Shown here: positions 33,023 through 45,400 of the stretch, piece after piece
Numbering within the stretch: position 1 is the stretch's first letter
Layout: each line of letters starts with the position of its first letter
Assembly: GCA_963921825.1 (NCBI GenBank)
Contig: OY997588.1
Span: 62,020,617 to 62,084,616, forward strand
From: Erodium maritimum
Taxonomy: Eukaryota; Streptophyta; Magnoliopsida; Geraniales; Geraniaceae
Direction: 5' to 3'
DNA length: 64,000 nucleotides
Notes under the pieces: generated by a model
Databases searched by the model: none
What the model was told of the DNA's origin: nothing
What the model saw: the letters and a program-made list of their open reading frames with translations, nothing else
Position numbers and translations under genes: made by a program

Positions 33023-34120
33023 GCTTGGTATCAGAGCGCGAGGTTTCACACCTCGGACTACACGTCAATTAGGTGGGAGAGTCGAGTCGGTAGAGTCCCG
33101 TCCTGCGTTGGGTACGCAAGTCGGAACTCGGGTGTAGACCCGTTAGGATTTGAGTCCTGTTTTGTTCTGTGCTTGTGCAGTACGGGGCTACTGGCACAAT
33201 GTTTGTGTGTTGCTGCGTGAAACGTTTTTAAACTGTCGCGGCTCGACTCAGGAGCGCTCCTGTGGTCGAGCGTGACGGTGTTGGTATCAAGTGGCCACAA
33301 CGTAGTTCGGGGACGCCTGGACGGGGTTGTAACCACCTGATGCCAAGAAATGAGGTTTTTTTTATGAAGCGGAAAAAGGGGGTTTAAGGTTGTTGGCCCG
33401 TTTGGCATGTCTTGAACTTGATTGGCCCTGTGGGTGTATGTTTGATTTTGGTTGGCCCGGGGGGCAAGGTTCGACTCTGGTTGGTTTGTCGTCGCTTGTG
33501 TGGTATATGTCGGTGTGGTCTCGTATACTAATACTATATATAAGGTGTGTTTAGCTTGAGCGGTGTGGCGCTTTGGTGACATACGCGATAGAGTAAACTT
33601 AGACCGTGTGAGCGTTGGCGTTTTTGAACTTGTCGCCTTTATTTGAGTTCGCAAACTGAACGTTTGCGTGTATCCGTGCAGAGGATACTGTTCATGGCTC
33701 GCGGAAGGCGCGGACGAGCATCAGGAACGCAGGGTCAGGCACCCACGCGAGGCCGGCGGGGGCGGTCAGCAGGGGCACCAGGGAGGGTGCCAGCCGTCGA
33801 GCCCGCCGACTACGCGGAGGCACAGGGCACTCCCGTCGGAGAAAACGGGAGAAGTGATGCGGGGCCATCTGCAGGTACCCCCAGTGTTCCGCCAGTCGCG
33901 GACCCTCCAGTGATGACTGCCCTGGATGAGCTTACCAGGACCGTTTAGAGTTTGGTGGCGGTCATCGCCAGCCGAGAGTCGGCTTCGCCAGCACCAGAGG
34001 CAGCCGCAGTTCCGATGAGGGCCGCTCAGACAGAGGATCTTACCTCCCGAGCGCTACTCGATTTCCTGAAGCTCGGGATACCTGTTTTTGTCGGGGAGCC
34101 AAATCCCGACCTAGCCGAGC
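33023..34120 (+). pseudogene. Partial second internal region (leader and start of gag)
   Basis: This parallels 25737-26834 with several substitutions, then stops inside gag at GACCTAGCCGAGC. Gag from ATG at 33694 is broken by TAG at 33946-33948, where the first copy has CAG. Differences from the first copy (near 33236, 33434, 33946, 34082 and 34109, among others) look denser than between the two LTRs. Confidence 0.88.
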
Positions 34121-34138
34121 TGAAATTGGGGCGTGACA
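34121..34138 (+). repeat. 18-bp tip of a third LTR
   Basis: TGAAATTGGGGCGTGACA matches the last 18 bases of the full LTRs and is directly followed by AGAAA. The junction with gag shares only GC, so end-joining with 2-bp microhomology is a plausible origin. Confidence 0.88.
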
Positions 34139-34143
34139 AGAAA
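34139..34143. repeat. Target duplication AGAAA, right copy
   Basis: Exact match to 23729-23733. Confidence 0.9.
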
Positions 34144-34284
34144 GGTGGGAGAAGAATGCTTTAAACAATTATTAACTTGAATAGTATAAATGTTTTTACC
34201 TCTTGCGAGTTTTTTCTCGAGCTGGACCATGCACGACGTCCCCTTCAAGATCCACATTGTGTCGGTATGCGGGATGAGTACACT

Positions 34285-35819
34285 TTATATGTGGTCCAAG
34301 AAATCCCACCCCATCACAAATTCATAGTCATCGAGCTCCATTACGAACACATCCTTGATCCCGCTCCAAGTTCCAATTTTCAATTGAACACCTCGAGCAA
34401 GTCCCTCCACTAGGGTTGCTTCTTTGTTCACCGTCTTCACGGTCGAACCCACATTGAGAATTTTGAGACCCATCTACTTGTCCGCCTCAATGCTCATAAA
34501 AAGATCTGAAGCACCTGTATCAAATAAGGCCTTCATCAGGAACCCATTAACTTTGGTCTCCACATACATGGATCTTTTGTTCTTCTGCCTATCCTCTGCG
34601 TTTACAATACTTGAGAGCTTTAAGGAACTCAATGTTGTCTCTTATGGTTCTGGAACGGTCTCCATAAACTTTAGGCTAGCTTTACTCGGGCAATCTCGCA
34701 TCATATGAGGTCCATTGCAAAACTAGCATTTCAAAAGACAATGAGCAATATTAGAGTTACCCGGTTTGGATGACCTTTCGCCATTGAATTTTGGCTTCTC
34801 CATTGGAATGTCTCTGCGCTTCCCCACCTTGTGATACAACTTCATGTTCTTAGCACCAACATCTGATGGTTTTTCCTTCCTCTAATAGCATCATTAAGAG
34901 ATCTTATATTGGCTCTTCGCAGCTCCGCCTACGCACAAGTAGCCAACCCATCTTTGAACTGGAAAAAAGCTTACTTCCCTCCAAAGCCTGGTATCTCCAA
35001 CATGATCTCCTAAAAAGCACACACAAATTTTGCAATGGTTCCTTTCTGAGTCAAGCGATGAAGCTTTCACTTTGCTTTGTCCTCAATATTTTAAAGTAAA
35101 AAATAATGCAAAAATTCATCCCTGAACTCCAACCATGAGTCAGTGCCTTCCTCCTCATATGATTTGGCATCCTCATATATTATGTGCCACCATAAACTAG
35201 TAGAGTCAATAAGATAAGAAGTAATACACTGTAACTTACTTGAGTCCTCTCTAATTCTCATGGCCTCAAAATAATTTTCTATGCTCCATAGAAAATTATC
35301 CACCTCTTTTGCATTCCAAACACCTGTAAAAGCTTTTGGCCTAGGAATGTTAATCCTAGGAGTGCCCCCACCTCCATTAGTCAAAAGTTTCTTGCAGGTC
35401 TTCATTTCATCCTACAAAATAGTCACCACAGCTTCGAGCATATCCACCTTATCCACATAAGACTTCAGGATATTTTCCACAGCTTGGATATTATCGCCCA
35501 CAATGGCTTCATCACGCTCAGCTAGCATAACACATTCCTTCTCTAACCCCTTGAACTTCTTCTCCCCCCTTTTCACGTATTCCTCCAAAAGAAATACATG
35601 TTCCTCTAAAGAAACAGATGAAGAAGAATCAATTTCACGAAGAACAGTGTTTTTGGACAAATCACGCCCGGTAGCCTCCACTTCATGTGTGACCTTCTTT
35701 TCTGCCATTGCTTGATGCTTGAAACTATTTCTCTGATACCACTTGTCACGGGACAAAATTCGACGACTCGATCCGTGTGGCTCACGACCTTGCACAAGTC
35801 TCTTTCTCGAGCTTTGCAA
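34285..35819 (-). pseudogene. Broken gag and protease of the old gypsy element
   Basis: On the minus strand, 35819-35412 and 35405-35091 encode gag pieces, including IPRPKAFTGVWNAKEVDNFL and LWWHIIYEDAKSYEEE. Near 34720 a CCHC-like CNGPHMMRDCP is readable. At about 34545-34285 a protease-like segment has an ALFDTGAS-type site and VMGWDFLDHI. A primer site read on the minus strand (plus 35731-35741) precedes gag. Frameshifts and stops separate the parts. Confidence 0.75.
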
Positions 35820-36360
35820 GCCTTCGTGATCAACCTAACGATTTTACGGGAGCGATTTGATAAACGAACACACAAACAACACAAACAAGAAATGTAGAAG
35901 AAGATATTGACGCTCAAAGAGGAGCTTTTTTGACTTGATTGTATAAACTAGTGAATGAGTAAGTAATTAAAAATGGCCTAGCTACCATGTATTTATACTA
36001 CTCCAAGGAGATCTTTCTTCATCTCTTGGTTACGACAATCAAGGGATTTGATTTGATTTTAAATTAAAAAAAGATTTGATTTGAATTCAAACTTTAATTC
36101 AAATTCAAATGCAAGTTGAATAAGTCTCGGTCAAATGAAGATGTCAATCCCTTATTCTTCTCCTTCTTGTCCACTCCCACGTATCCACGCATGTGGCGTT
36201 TCTTCTCTTGATTCACGCCTCTTGTGCCCGCCTTGATGGCACAAGACCGCATCTTGACCATGTCAAGCACCTCTCACGGGCCTTGACAATGATAAGCCCA
36301 TGTTGCACCATCTTGGCCCGTGTCTTCCTCTTCTCCTATCTACGCCTCGATCAACTTTTC
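35744..36360 (-). repeat. 5' LTR of the old gypsy element
   Basis: It starts TGTCACGGGAC on the plus strand next to the minus-strand primer site. It aligns with 21546-22158. The outer end, near TCAACTTTTC, lacks the TCGTGACA seen in the other LTR, so it has been altered or deleted. Confidence 0.8.
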
Positions 36361-36389
36361 TAACCCAACCATTCCGATTCAACACGAAC

Positions 36390-36501
36390 TGTTGAAGTGT
36401 GAGTTCCACATCGAAAGTATGTGCATAAATTGAGCCCTTGATATACATCTTGATGCCTACACCCATCAGTTTGAGCTTTTGGGTTGGAATGGGCTTTAAC
36501 A
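36390..36501 (+). repeat. 112-bp TRIM-type LTR
   Basis: It begins TGTTGAAGTGTGAGTTCCAC and ends GGGCTTTAACA. The (C)CACATCG box and the GAGCTTTTGGGTTGGAATGG stretch before TGGTATCAGAACC are typical of plant TRIM-like LTRs. Confidence 0.7.
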
Positions 36502-36714
36502 TGGTATCAGAACCTGGTTACGATCCCGGGACCTGTGGGTTATGGGCCCCCCACGCTTGAGCTCCTGGTTTTCGATCTTTGAAAAGTTCTTATGAATCCG
36601 TAGCTTGGCCCACTTGTTAGCTTATGGTTCCAACAAGTGGGCAGGGCATCTGAAGGACATATTTGATCTTAATTTTTATTTATTTGTGTTATTCTAGCTA
36701 TTTCGCTTCCACAT

Positions 36715-39700
36715 TGTGAAGACCGCTTCGGTAAAAAAAATTAATTTATTTAATTTTATTCGATCGGAACATCGAGGTTGAAAATTGGGTCGGTTGTTGG
36801 TAACGACGTGGTTGAAATTCGATTTAATTCTTAATTCGTTTTAAAAAAAAATAAACAAGAAAATGAAAAGCAAACAAAAAAAGAGTTGGTCTGGGTTGGG
36901 TCAGACCCGACCAGGAGACCCGGCCAGGCCAGCCCGAACCGACCCTATTCGCTTTGGGCTGATCTGAAGCCCAGACCCTCGAACCTGGCCTGCTCATGGC
37001 CCAAACCCGTTAGAGGCTTCAGTTTAAAAACCAACCTAATGGTCTGAAACCCTATTTTCTTTGCAGCCGCCTCGTCCTCCCGTCCCCCTCTTCTCTCTCC
37101 CCTACCCGAACTTCCCTATCCTCTCTCTCTCTCCTTCTGCTTCTTCGAACCTTTCGCCACCGTCGTCCTTTCCCTCTTCCCTCTCCGACCAGCCCCAAAT
37201 CGCAGCCCCTCCATCTCCGACCCTCAGCTCCACCGTTCACACCGCCGCCGCCCGCTTCACCTCCAACCACTCCCCTCTCGCCCCTCACCCTTTCTCTTTC
37301 ATTCTTGGTCTTCTTCATCGCGTAGCCGCCGACCCCGATGGCGTCGAGACCAAATCTGGGATCTCGAAGAAGAGGGCCACCTCGGTTTCGCTGCCCCGAG
37401 CCTCTCTCTCTTCCTCATCCTCTCCGTCCCGTTCAACCCGTCTGCTTCGAGTCCGACCGTCACCGTCCCTTTGGCCGTGTCAAGCTGTACAGCCGTGTAC
37501 TGCTCCGGAATCAACACGTCGACGCCGTCCCGACGTTGATTCGTCACTCCCATTACCGTAACCACCTCCCCTCCGTCGTCTTTTTCACCGCGGTGAGCTT
37601 CGCTAAACCTTGACACTTTGGTCGCCGGCGGTGTCTTCGCCGGTGGCCGGTCGGTTTGAAAACCAAGCTCCTCCCTCCTCTATCCTTGTTTCTTTGCCCG
37701 AACTTTCAGATCTGGACAAGTTTGACGCGGGAACAACTGAAATTCTTGAGAAAAGAAAAGAAATTGATTTTTAAGATAAAAACAGAATTAATTGAAAAAG
37801 AGGTTAAAATAAGATTTATGTTAAATCGGACTGTGGAACGAACGTGGACCTTGGAACCTCGAACGAATAACCGGACTTTTAGTCGGACTTGGAACGGGAA
37901 TTAAAAGCGGAAACGCTAAATCGGACCCTCGGGATTCGTGCCTCGTAAACCGTGCCTCAAGATTCACGTCTTGAAACTCGTGCCTCAGGATCCATGCCTC
38001 GGAATCCGTGCATTGGGAACCATGCCTCGGAAAACGTGCACCGGGATCTGTGGACGGAGCTCGAGCACTCGGAACCGATTCGTCGTATAATCCCGGTTTT
38101 AGCCCGCTCGAGTTTAAAGGACAACTGTTGAACTTAAATCGAAATCGTCGTAGCGTTATTTCAACTTTGGAACCGTTCTTTATTACCGTTTTCCGTGTTA
38201 ATTTAGAGTCCGGCTTCAATCGAAGAGAAGATCGGAGGTAGCGAGCCAGGACGTCAACAGCTAGGAGACGTAGCGGTTGTTCTTCGGTTGAGGTAAGGAA
38301 AGTAGCGAATAGCGGTTTAATTACGGAAAGTTACTAGTATGCATGCTAGGTAATAATAATAAAACTGGAAAGATCGTAGTTTGGCATATAGGATGTGAAC
38401 AATTAGCGTAGACGTATAACTGTGACCTTTTACGATTTCTGTCTTGGAAATTGCCGTGCTGGTATATTCGGATCATGTCGTGCCCGTAGGATTGTTTGCT
38501 GAGTGTCTCTGCTGGTATGCTTTTTGCTGTTTGAACGGATAAAAAGTAACGAACATGAAAATGAGTAGAATTGAACTAGTGAAGCATGTTGATGACCTGT
38601 GTGGTTATTTTCTGTTTAGTTGATATGTTGAACTGTGGGATTGTTGGGGATTTGATACCGGTTACGCCGGTGGGGTTACCACGGGGAGTGTGGTGTCAGT
38701 AAATGATGGTAAGTGCGTGACGGTTATGAGTGTGTGTATCAGAGTCTAATAAGATTATACTCGGTGTTGCATGATTGTGAATGTGTGTGGGCAAGTGTGT
38801 CGTGTTTGTTGTAATGTGAAATCTTGGTTGTGATATGACCGGGTGAGAGATAGACCGGCTGTGTGCTATGTTGTGATAGTCCGGTTGGTACATCCAGACT
38901 GATCTGGCTTTGTGATGCGTGTTATATCCGCATTGTGTGTTCTAAGAAAAGACGTAACCAGAGTGATACTTACACCGAGGGATAGTTCTAGTGTAGTGTA
39001 TCGAGGCCAAGGATGGCGTGATTGATACCCGAGTCTCGGTGACGGGAGGTGTACAACCGATGTCTGTGCTGGTCAAGTCTATGTGAGGCCCTGATTCTAC
39101 GTGTCAGGAAGACATCCGATTGAGGGATTTCCGGTCTGGGATGTTACCACGATTCTACGTGACGGGAAAGTGTCGGGACCGAGACTCCGTGATCCGGTAC
39201 GACATAAATGGTTGTGTGCATTCGGTGATGTTGGAAACTGCTGTACGGGATATGTGTTTGTTCTGCTGTGTGCTCTTTGCGTGTGTTTGGCTATGTGCGT
39301 TTTGATATTGACCTACGGGTCGTGTTCTACCCCGATGATCTATAGTCCTTTGGGAACATTTCCGAGCCCTCCGATGAGATGCGTTCTTAGGGAACGTTTC
39401 CGGTCGCCCGACGCATGTGTCTCCTCTGGACCGAGGGGCCATCCGAGATGATACTAGGACTTTCCAGTATGTCATGATGGAGCTCGGGTACTGCGGTACG
39501 GGACGTGTGCTGGTTACTTTTGTGTGTGATTCGTGTGCTGTTGGTTGATGTTTTATTGTGTGAAAAGAGGTCGTGTGAGTCTGTTATAAGTTTGGTTGTG
39601 AACCCCGTTTTAATAGTTAGTTGTGCGGTACTAGTATGCCCTAATTGGGCGGTTACTCGTGGTGGTGAGCCGATGTTCATTACCTTAACTACTTTTTCTA

Positions 39701-39974
39701 CTAGGCGAAAGCTCACCCCTTACCTTGTGTATTTCAGGTTTTGAGCGGGAGTTGGACTAGCTGGATGCTCGATGCTTGGGAGCTAACGAGGGTCCTAGGC
39801 TGGTTGTCTAGTGACGTACTGTGTTTTGAACTAAGAACTGTTTTACGGTTTATTTAAGAGCTATTGACTCGTTATTGGAATTTATGAAATTTCGATTTAT
39901 TATCTTAAGCTTTATTCATTTAACATTTTAGTTCACGTCTCGAGTCCGGTCAAAACCAGATTTGGGGCGTGACA
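36715..39974 (+). repeat. 5' LTR of the LARD
   Basis: A 3260-bp LTR starting TGTGAAGACCGCTTCGG. It includes a pyrimidine-rich, GC-rich segment (about 37060-37620) with Ser/Pro-rich frames and a run of degenerate CGTGCCTCGGAA-type repeats (about 37930-38040), part of which is missing from the other LTR. Confidence 0.92.
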
Positions 39975-42492
39975 ATTTGGTATCAGAGCCTGGTTGCAAT
40001 TTGAAATGATTTTTCAAACCTCGGACCGTACGTCAATTAGGTGGGTAGAGTTAGGTGGTTCAAGTCGTAGTGCTCAGTGACGCGAGTCAGAAATATCCTG
40101 TGCGTAGAGTCGAAACGACAAGAGCCTCGTTTGTTAAGTGTGCTGTTTAAGTTTTACCGTATCTGATTTGAACCTCAATTGTTGTGTGATGTACACCTCA
40201 GTGGATCCGTGATGCTGATCGGTTGAGATCGAGGTTGGTTACCGAGCGAGGCTCGGGCTAGTTATGACGTGTTGGTTGATTAAATTGTTGTGTGGGTTGC
40301 CGCCTTGGTCGACCGTTGTCTGATTGGTGAAACGCCCGGCCCAAGTGCCATGGACTTTTGCTGAACTGTGTGGGTTGCGGTTATTGTTGGAGTTGAACTG
40401 TTTTCCAAGTGTGGAATCGGTCGGACGGTAAGAGTGAAATTACTGAGACCCGATGTGTAAAAGTTGAGATAAACTACTGTGTGCCATAATTGTGATTGAG
40501 TGTTGTGTGCAGGTAATGTTTTGTTGTCCCGCATAAGCGGATGGTTAACTTAATATACGAACGGGTCATGCCCGATTTTCTGCAGAAACTGAAGTGTATG
40601 TAATATCACGATTCAGCTATAGGGGCCACTGTAGCTGAACGTGAATGGAGGGATGTCGAGTGGTTACAATGTAATTCAGGGACGCCTGAATCGGGTTGTA
40701 ACGACGAGAGATCAACACGAATGTTATGTTAGAAAGATGACGTGTTAAGAATTTGAATCTGAGTGTATGCTGTACTTCATGGAATTGCTGTGTGGTGATC
40801 GCTGTGTGAAATTGCTTGTGCTATAAGTTGTGGTCTGAGTGACTCTTGTGTGGAATTGCTGATGAGTGTGAAATTGTGTGTGACCGCTGTTTGTATATAT
40901 GATGTGTGTGACACACTAGTATGCGAACTTCTCTACTGTGTGCTATTGTGTGATTATAGTATACTGAGTATATTATTACTATAAGTACTAGTGTGGTGCA
41001 CTGTGTGTGACGTTAGTTATGTTAAGCACGTCGTTCTTTAAGAGTAAGAAACTAAACGTGGGTGTTACCCGTGTTGAGGGTACTTGCGTCGTGGCACCTC
41101 GAGGTAGGAGAGGTAAGCCATTGGGGGCACAAGTGCCCGGGTTACACCCACTAGGGAGGTTAAGAGGAACAACACCAGCAGGTCCCAGGCTGCAACGGGA
41201 CAGAGTATCAGAGATGAGGTGCGAGACCAGAGTTACGGCGTGGACCGTTTGCACCAGTTTGAGTGGCCGTTGAGGCGATTGGATGCAAGAAATTCGAGAG
41301 AGGGCCCCGAACCCGGAGTTTGGGTCAAGTTCTTAACCTGATGAATCGGGTGTGGTTCTGAGAATGGTGGATACAACGACAACAGTGGAACGAGGTCGCT
41401 TTGGCCAGTGTGTTTACACTATCGGCGGCCGGGGCATCGGAGACGAGTGCCCGAGCGTCGGAGGGCCGCAACAACACTAGTAAGCCGTCAGCCCGATCAG
41501 GAGAGGTGATCGAGTGACGATGAGATCAGAGTGGCGCAGCGGAAGCGTGGTGGGCCCATAACCCACATGCATCACATTCTTTGATTTCCTTTACACATGA
41601 GGAAACGTGGGGGTCTAAGGGTAGAACCTTGATGCGGTTCTTGCGTCTTGACACCCCGACTGAGTACGTTGTGGTTTGACGAGTGTGTGCAGTGTATGGT
41701 AGAAGTGGGAGTACCTCACGAGGTATCCAGAAACAAATCGCCGAGTACGACTACCACAGCACTTTCAGGCCAGTAACACTATGGCACCGCACGAAGCGTT
41801 GGATGGTAGGTCGGGCATTTTCCCAAGCAGGGCACACTTGAGGTTTAATAGTGACCAGTGTGGTCCCGAGTTGCTCGAGAAGCGACTGAAGGGCCGCATG
41901 ATCATGGATGATTAAAAACCGCACAAAGTTGACAGGGAAACGCGAGGATGAGGTACGCGCGAGGTACCCAAGCCGTTCAGAGCCTGAGGAACTGGTAATC
42001 GTAGTGTGTTCAGTTTCGTGGTACTATGGGTGAATCGACTTGTAAACTGGTTGAGTTTGCGTGTTATTTACTTGTGTTATCATGGGTGGTTGGTCAGGAC
42101 GTGACCACGTTTGAAGTTCGATGACGATCGTCCGAGTAACGGGACGTGGACTTCTGTTGTTGGTTGGGAGCGCGATACTTGGTTAAACGAGTGAGCAGCC
42201 GAGGACAAGTGTCGGTGGGTTGGATCCGTTTTAAGGGCGATGTGAGTTTTGTTCTGGTATGATACCTATACCGACGGACGGTTCCGGTATAGGATATCTC
42301 GACCAAGTTGCGTGTGGCGATGTGGTGTCTCTACTGACGGTGGATTTCGGTATCGACTAACTGGCCTAAATGTTTTCCGTGTGCTTGATGGTTGATGGAC
42401 TGGGAGTTTTAATCGGACGTTCCTTGCGATAGGGTTAAGTGAGCGCGTTCGTTTTAAATTTCGAGGACGAAATTCTTTTAAGGGGGGTAGAT
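39975..42492 (+). other. LARD interior with remnants of gag and integrase
   Basis: The primer site TGGTATCAGAGCC is at 39979-39991. Near 41090-41210 a VVAPRGRRGKPLGAQ-like stretch resembles the basic start of gag. Near 41750-41830 AEYDYHSTF followed, in another frame, by MAPHEALDGR resembles the integrase tail of the young gypsy element. Near 41940-41970 REDEVRARYP resembles the chromodomain end. The bulk of pol is gone. The interior ends with the TTTAAGGGGGGTAGAT polypurine tract. Confidence 0.8.
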
Positions 42493-45400
42493 TGTGAAGA
42501 CCGCTTCGGTAAAAAAATTTAATTTACTTAATTTTATTCGATCTGAACGTCGAGGTTAAAAATTGGGTCGGTTGTTGGTAACGACGTGGTTGAAATTCGA
42601 TTTAATTCTTAATTCGTTTAAAAAAATAAACAAACAAGAAAAAGAAAAGCAAAAAAAAAGTTGGACCGGGTTGGGCTTGACCCGATCAGGAGACCCGGCC
42701 AGGCCAGCCCGAACTGACCCTATTCGCTTTGGGCTGATCTGAAGCCCAGACCCTCGAACCCGGCCTGCTCATGGCCCAAGCCCGTGTGAAGCTTTGGTTT
42801 AAAAACCAACTTAAGGGTCTGAAACCCTATTTTCTTCGCAGTCGCCTCGTCCTCCCGTCCCCCTCTTCTCTCTCCCCCACCCGAACTTCCCTCTCCTCTC
42901 TCTCTCCTTCTGCTTCTTTGAACCTTTCGCCACCGTCGTCATTTCCCTCTCCCCTCTCCGACCAGCCCCAACTCGCCGCCCATCTATCTCCGACCCTCAG
43001 CTCCTCCGTTCACGTCGCCGCCGCCCGCTTCACCTCCGACCACTCCCCTCTCGCCCCTCACCCTTTCTCTTTCATTCTTGGTCTTCTCCATCGCGTAGCC
43101 GCCGACCCCGATGGCGTCGAGACCAAATCTGGGATCTCGAAGAAGAGGGCCACCTCGGTTTCGCTGCCCCGAGCCTCTCTCTCTTCCTCATCCTCTCCAT
43201 CCCATTCAACCCGTCGGCTTCGAGTCCAGCCGCCACCGTCCCTTTGGCCGTGTAAAGCTGTACCGCCGTGTACTGCTCCGGAATCAACGCGTCGACGCCG
43301 TCCCGACGCTGATTCGTCACTCCCGTTACCGTAACCACCTCCCCGTCGTCGTCTTTTTCCCCGCGGTGAGCTTCGCTAACCATTGAGACTTTGGTCGCCG
43401 GTGGTGTCTTCGCCGGTGGCCGGTCGGTTTGAAAACCGAGCTCCTCCCTCCTCTATCCTTGTTTCTTTGCCCGAACTTTCAGATCTTGACAAGTTTGACG
43501 CAGGAACAACTAAAATTCTTGAGAAAAGAAAAGAATTTGATTTTTAAGATAAAAACAGAATTAATTGAAAAAGAGGTGCCTCGAAACCCGTGCCTCGGAA
43601 TCTGTGCATCGGGAACCATGCCTCGGAAAACGTGCACCGGGTTCCGTGGGCGGAGCTCGAGCACTCGGAACCGATTCGTCGTATAATTCCGCTTTTAGCC
43701 CGCTCGAGTTTAAAGGACAATTGTTGAACTTGAATCGAAACCGTCGTAGCGTTATTTCAACTTTGGAACCGTTTTTTATTACCGTTTTCCGTGTTAATTT
43801 AGAGTCTGACTTCAATCGAAGAGAAGACCGGAGGTAGCGAGCCAGGACATCCGCAGCTAGGAAACGTAGTGGTTGTTCTTCGGTTGAGGTAAGGAAAGTA
43901 GCGAATAGCGGTTTAATTACGGAAAGTTACTAGTATGCATGCTAGGTAATAATAATAAAACTGGAAAGATCGTAGTTTGGCATATATGATGTGAACAACT
44001 AGCGTAGACGTATAACTGTGACCTTTTACGATTTCTGTCTTGGGAATTGCCGTGCTGGTAGATTCGGGCCATGTCGTGCCCGTAGGATTGTTTGCTGAGT
44101 GTCTCTGCTGGTATGCTTTTTGCTGTTTGAACGGATAAAAAGTAACGAACATGAAAACTAGTAGAATTGAACTAGTGACGCATGTTGATGACCTGTGTGG
44201 TTATTTCCTGTTTAGTTGATATGTTGAACTGTGGGATTGTTGGGGATTTGATACCGGTTACGCCGGTGGGGTTACCACGGGGAGTGTGGTGTCGGTAAGT
44301 GATGGTAAGTGCGTGACAGTTATGAGTGTGTGTATCAGAGTCTAATAAGATTATACTCGGTGTTGCATGATTGTGAATGTGTGTGGGAAAGTGTGTCGTG
44401 TTTGTTGTAATATGAACTCTTTGTTGTGATATGACCGGGTGAGTGATAGACCGGCTGTGTGCTATGTTGTGACAGTCCGGTTGGTACATCGAGACCGATC
44501 TGGCTTTGTGATACGTGTTATATCCGCATTGTGTGTTCTAAGAAAAGACGTAACCAGAGTGATACTTACACCGAGGGATAGTTCCGGTGTAGTGTATCGA
44601 GGCCAAGGATGGCGTGATTGATACCCGAGTCTCGGTGACGCGAGGTGTACGACCGATGTCTGTGCCGGTCAAGTCTATGTGAGGCCCTGATTCTACGTGT
44701 CAGGAAGACATCCGATTGAGGGATTTCTGGTCTGAGATGTTACCCCGATTCTACGTGACGGGAAGGTGTCGGGACCGAGACTCCATGATCCGGTACGACA
44801 TAAATGGTTGTGTGCATTCGGTGATGTTGGAAACTGCTGTACGGGATATGTGTTTGTTCTGCTGTGTGCTCTTTGCGTGTGTTTGGCTATGTGCGTTTTG
44901 ATATTGACCTACGGGTCGTGTTCAACCCCGATTATCTATAGTCCTTTGGGAACATTTCTGGGCCCTCCGATGAGATGCGTTCTTAGGGAATGTTTCCGGT
45001 CGCCCAACGCATGTGTCTCCTCTGGACCGAGGGGCCATCCGAGATGATACGAGGACTTTCCAGTATGTCATGATGGAGTTCGGGTACTGCGGTACGGGAC
45101 GTGTGCTGGTTACTTTTGTGTGTGATTCGTGTGCTGTTGGTTGATGTTTTATTGTGTGAAAAGCGGTCGTGTGAGTGTGTTATAAGTTTGGCTGTGAACC
45201 CCGTTTTAACAGTTAGTTGTGCGGTACTAGTATGCCCTAATTGGACGGTTACTCGTGGTGGTGAGCCGATGTCCATTACCTTAACTACTTTTTATACTAG
45301 GCGAAAGCTCACCCCTAACCTTATGTATTTCAGGTTTTGAGCGGGAGTTGGACTAGTTGGATGCTTGATGCTTGGGAGCTAACGAGGGTCTTAGGCTGGT

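Larger units (their letters stand above)
23734..34138 (+). mobile_element. Young Tekay/Del-type gypsy element with partial tandem duplication
   Basis: The order is full LTR (23734-25736), full internal region (25737-31019), full LTR (31020-33022), first 1.1 kb of a second internal region (33023-34120), and the last 18 bases of a third LTR (34121-34138). One AGAAA duplication flanks the whole. Long LTRs, the initiator tRNA-Met primer site, pol order RT-RNaseH-integrase and a C-terminal chromodomain-like tail suggest the Tekay/Del chromovirus lineage. The two full LTRs are almost identical; I found three differences in 2003 bp. The element split the pol region of the older minus-strand gypsy element. 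Confidence 0.92.
21546..36360 (-). mobile_element. Old minus-strand gypsy element, split by a younger one
   Basis: Related LTRs at 21546-22158 and 35744-36360 bracket gag (about 35819-34720), protease (about 34560-34285), then, after the nested 10.4-kb insertion, reverse transcriptase and RNase H (23676-22214). All are on the minus strand in the expected order. RNase H ends about 130 bases before the 3' LTR, so integrase is absent. Many stops and frameshifts break the coding region. No target duplication could be assigned because the terminal bases of both LTRs have decayed. Confidence 0.85.

Noticed and set aside
37061..37616. Ser/Pro-rich frames in both LARD LTRs (also 42771-43386)
   Set aside because: Low-complexity, GC-rich LTR sequence. 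Apparent conservation comes from the LTRs being recent duplicates, and several registers stay open equally.
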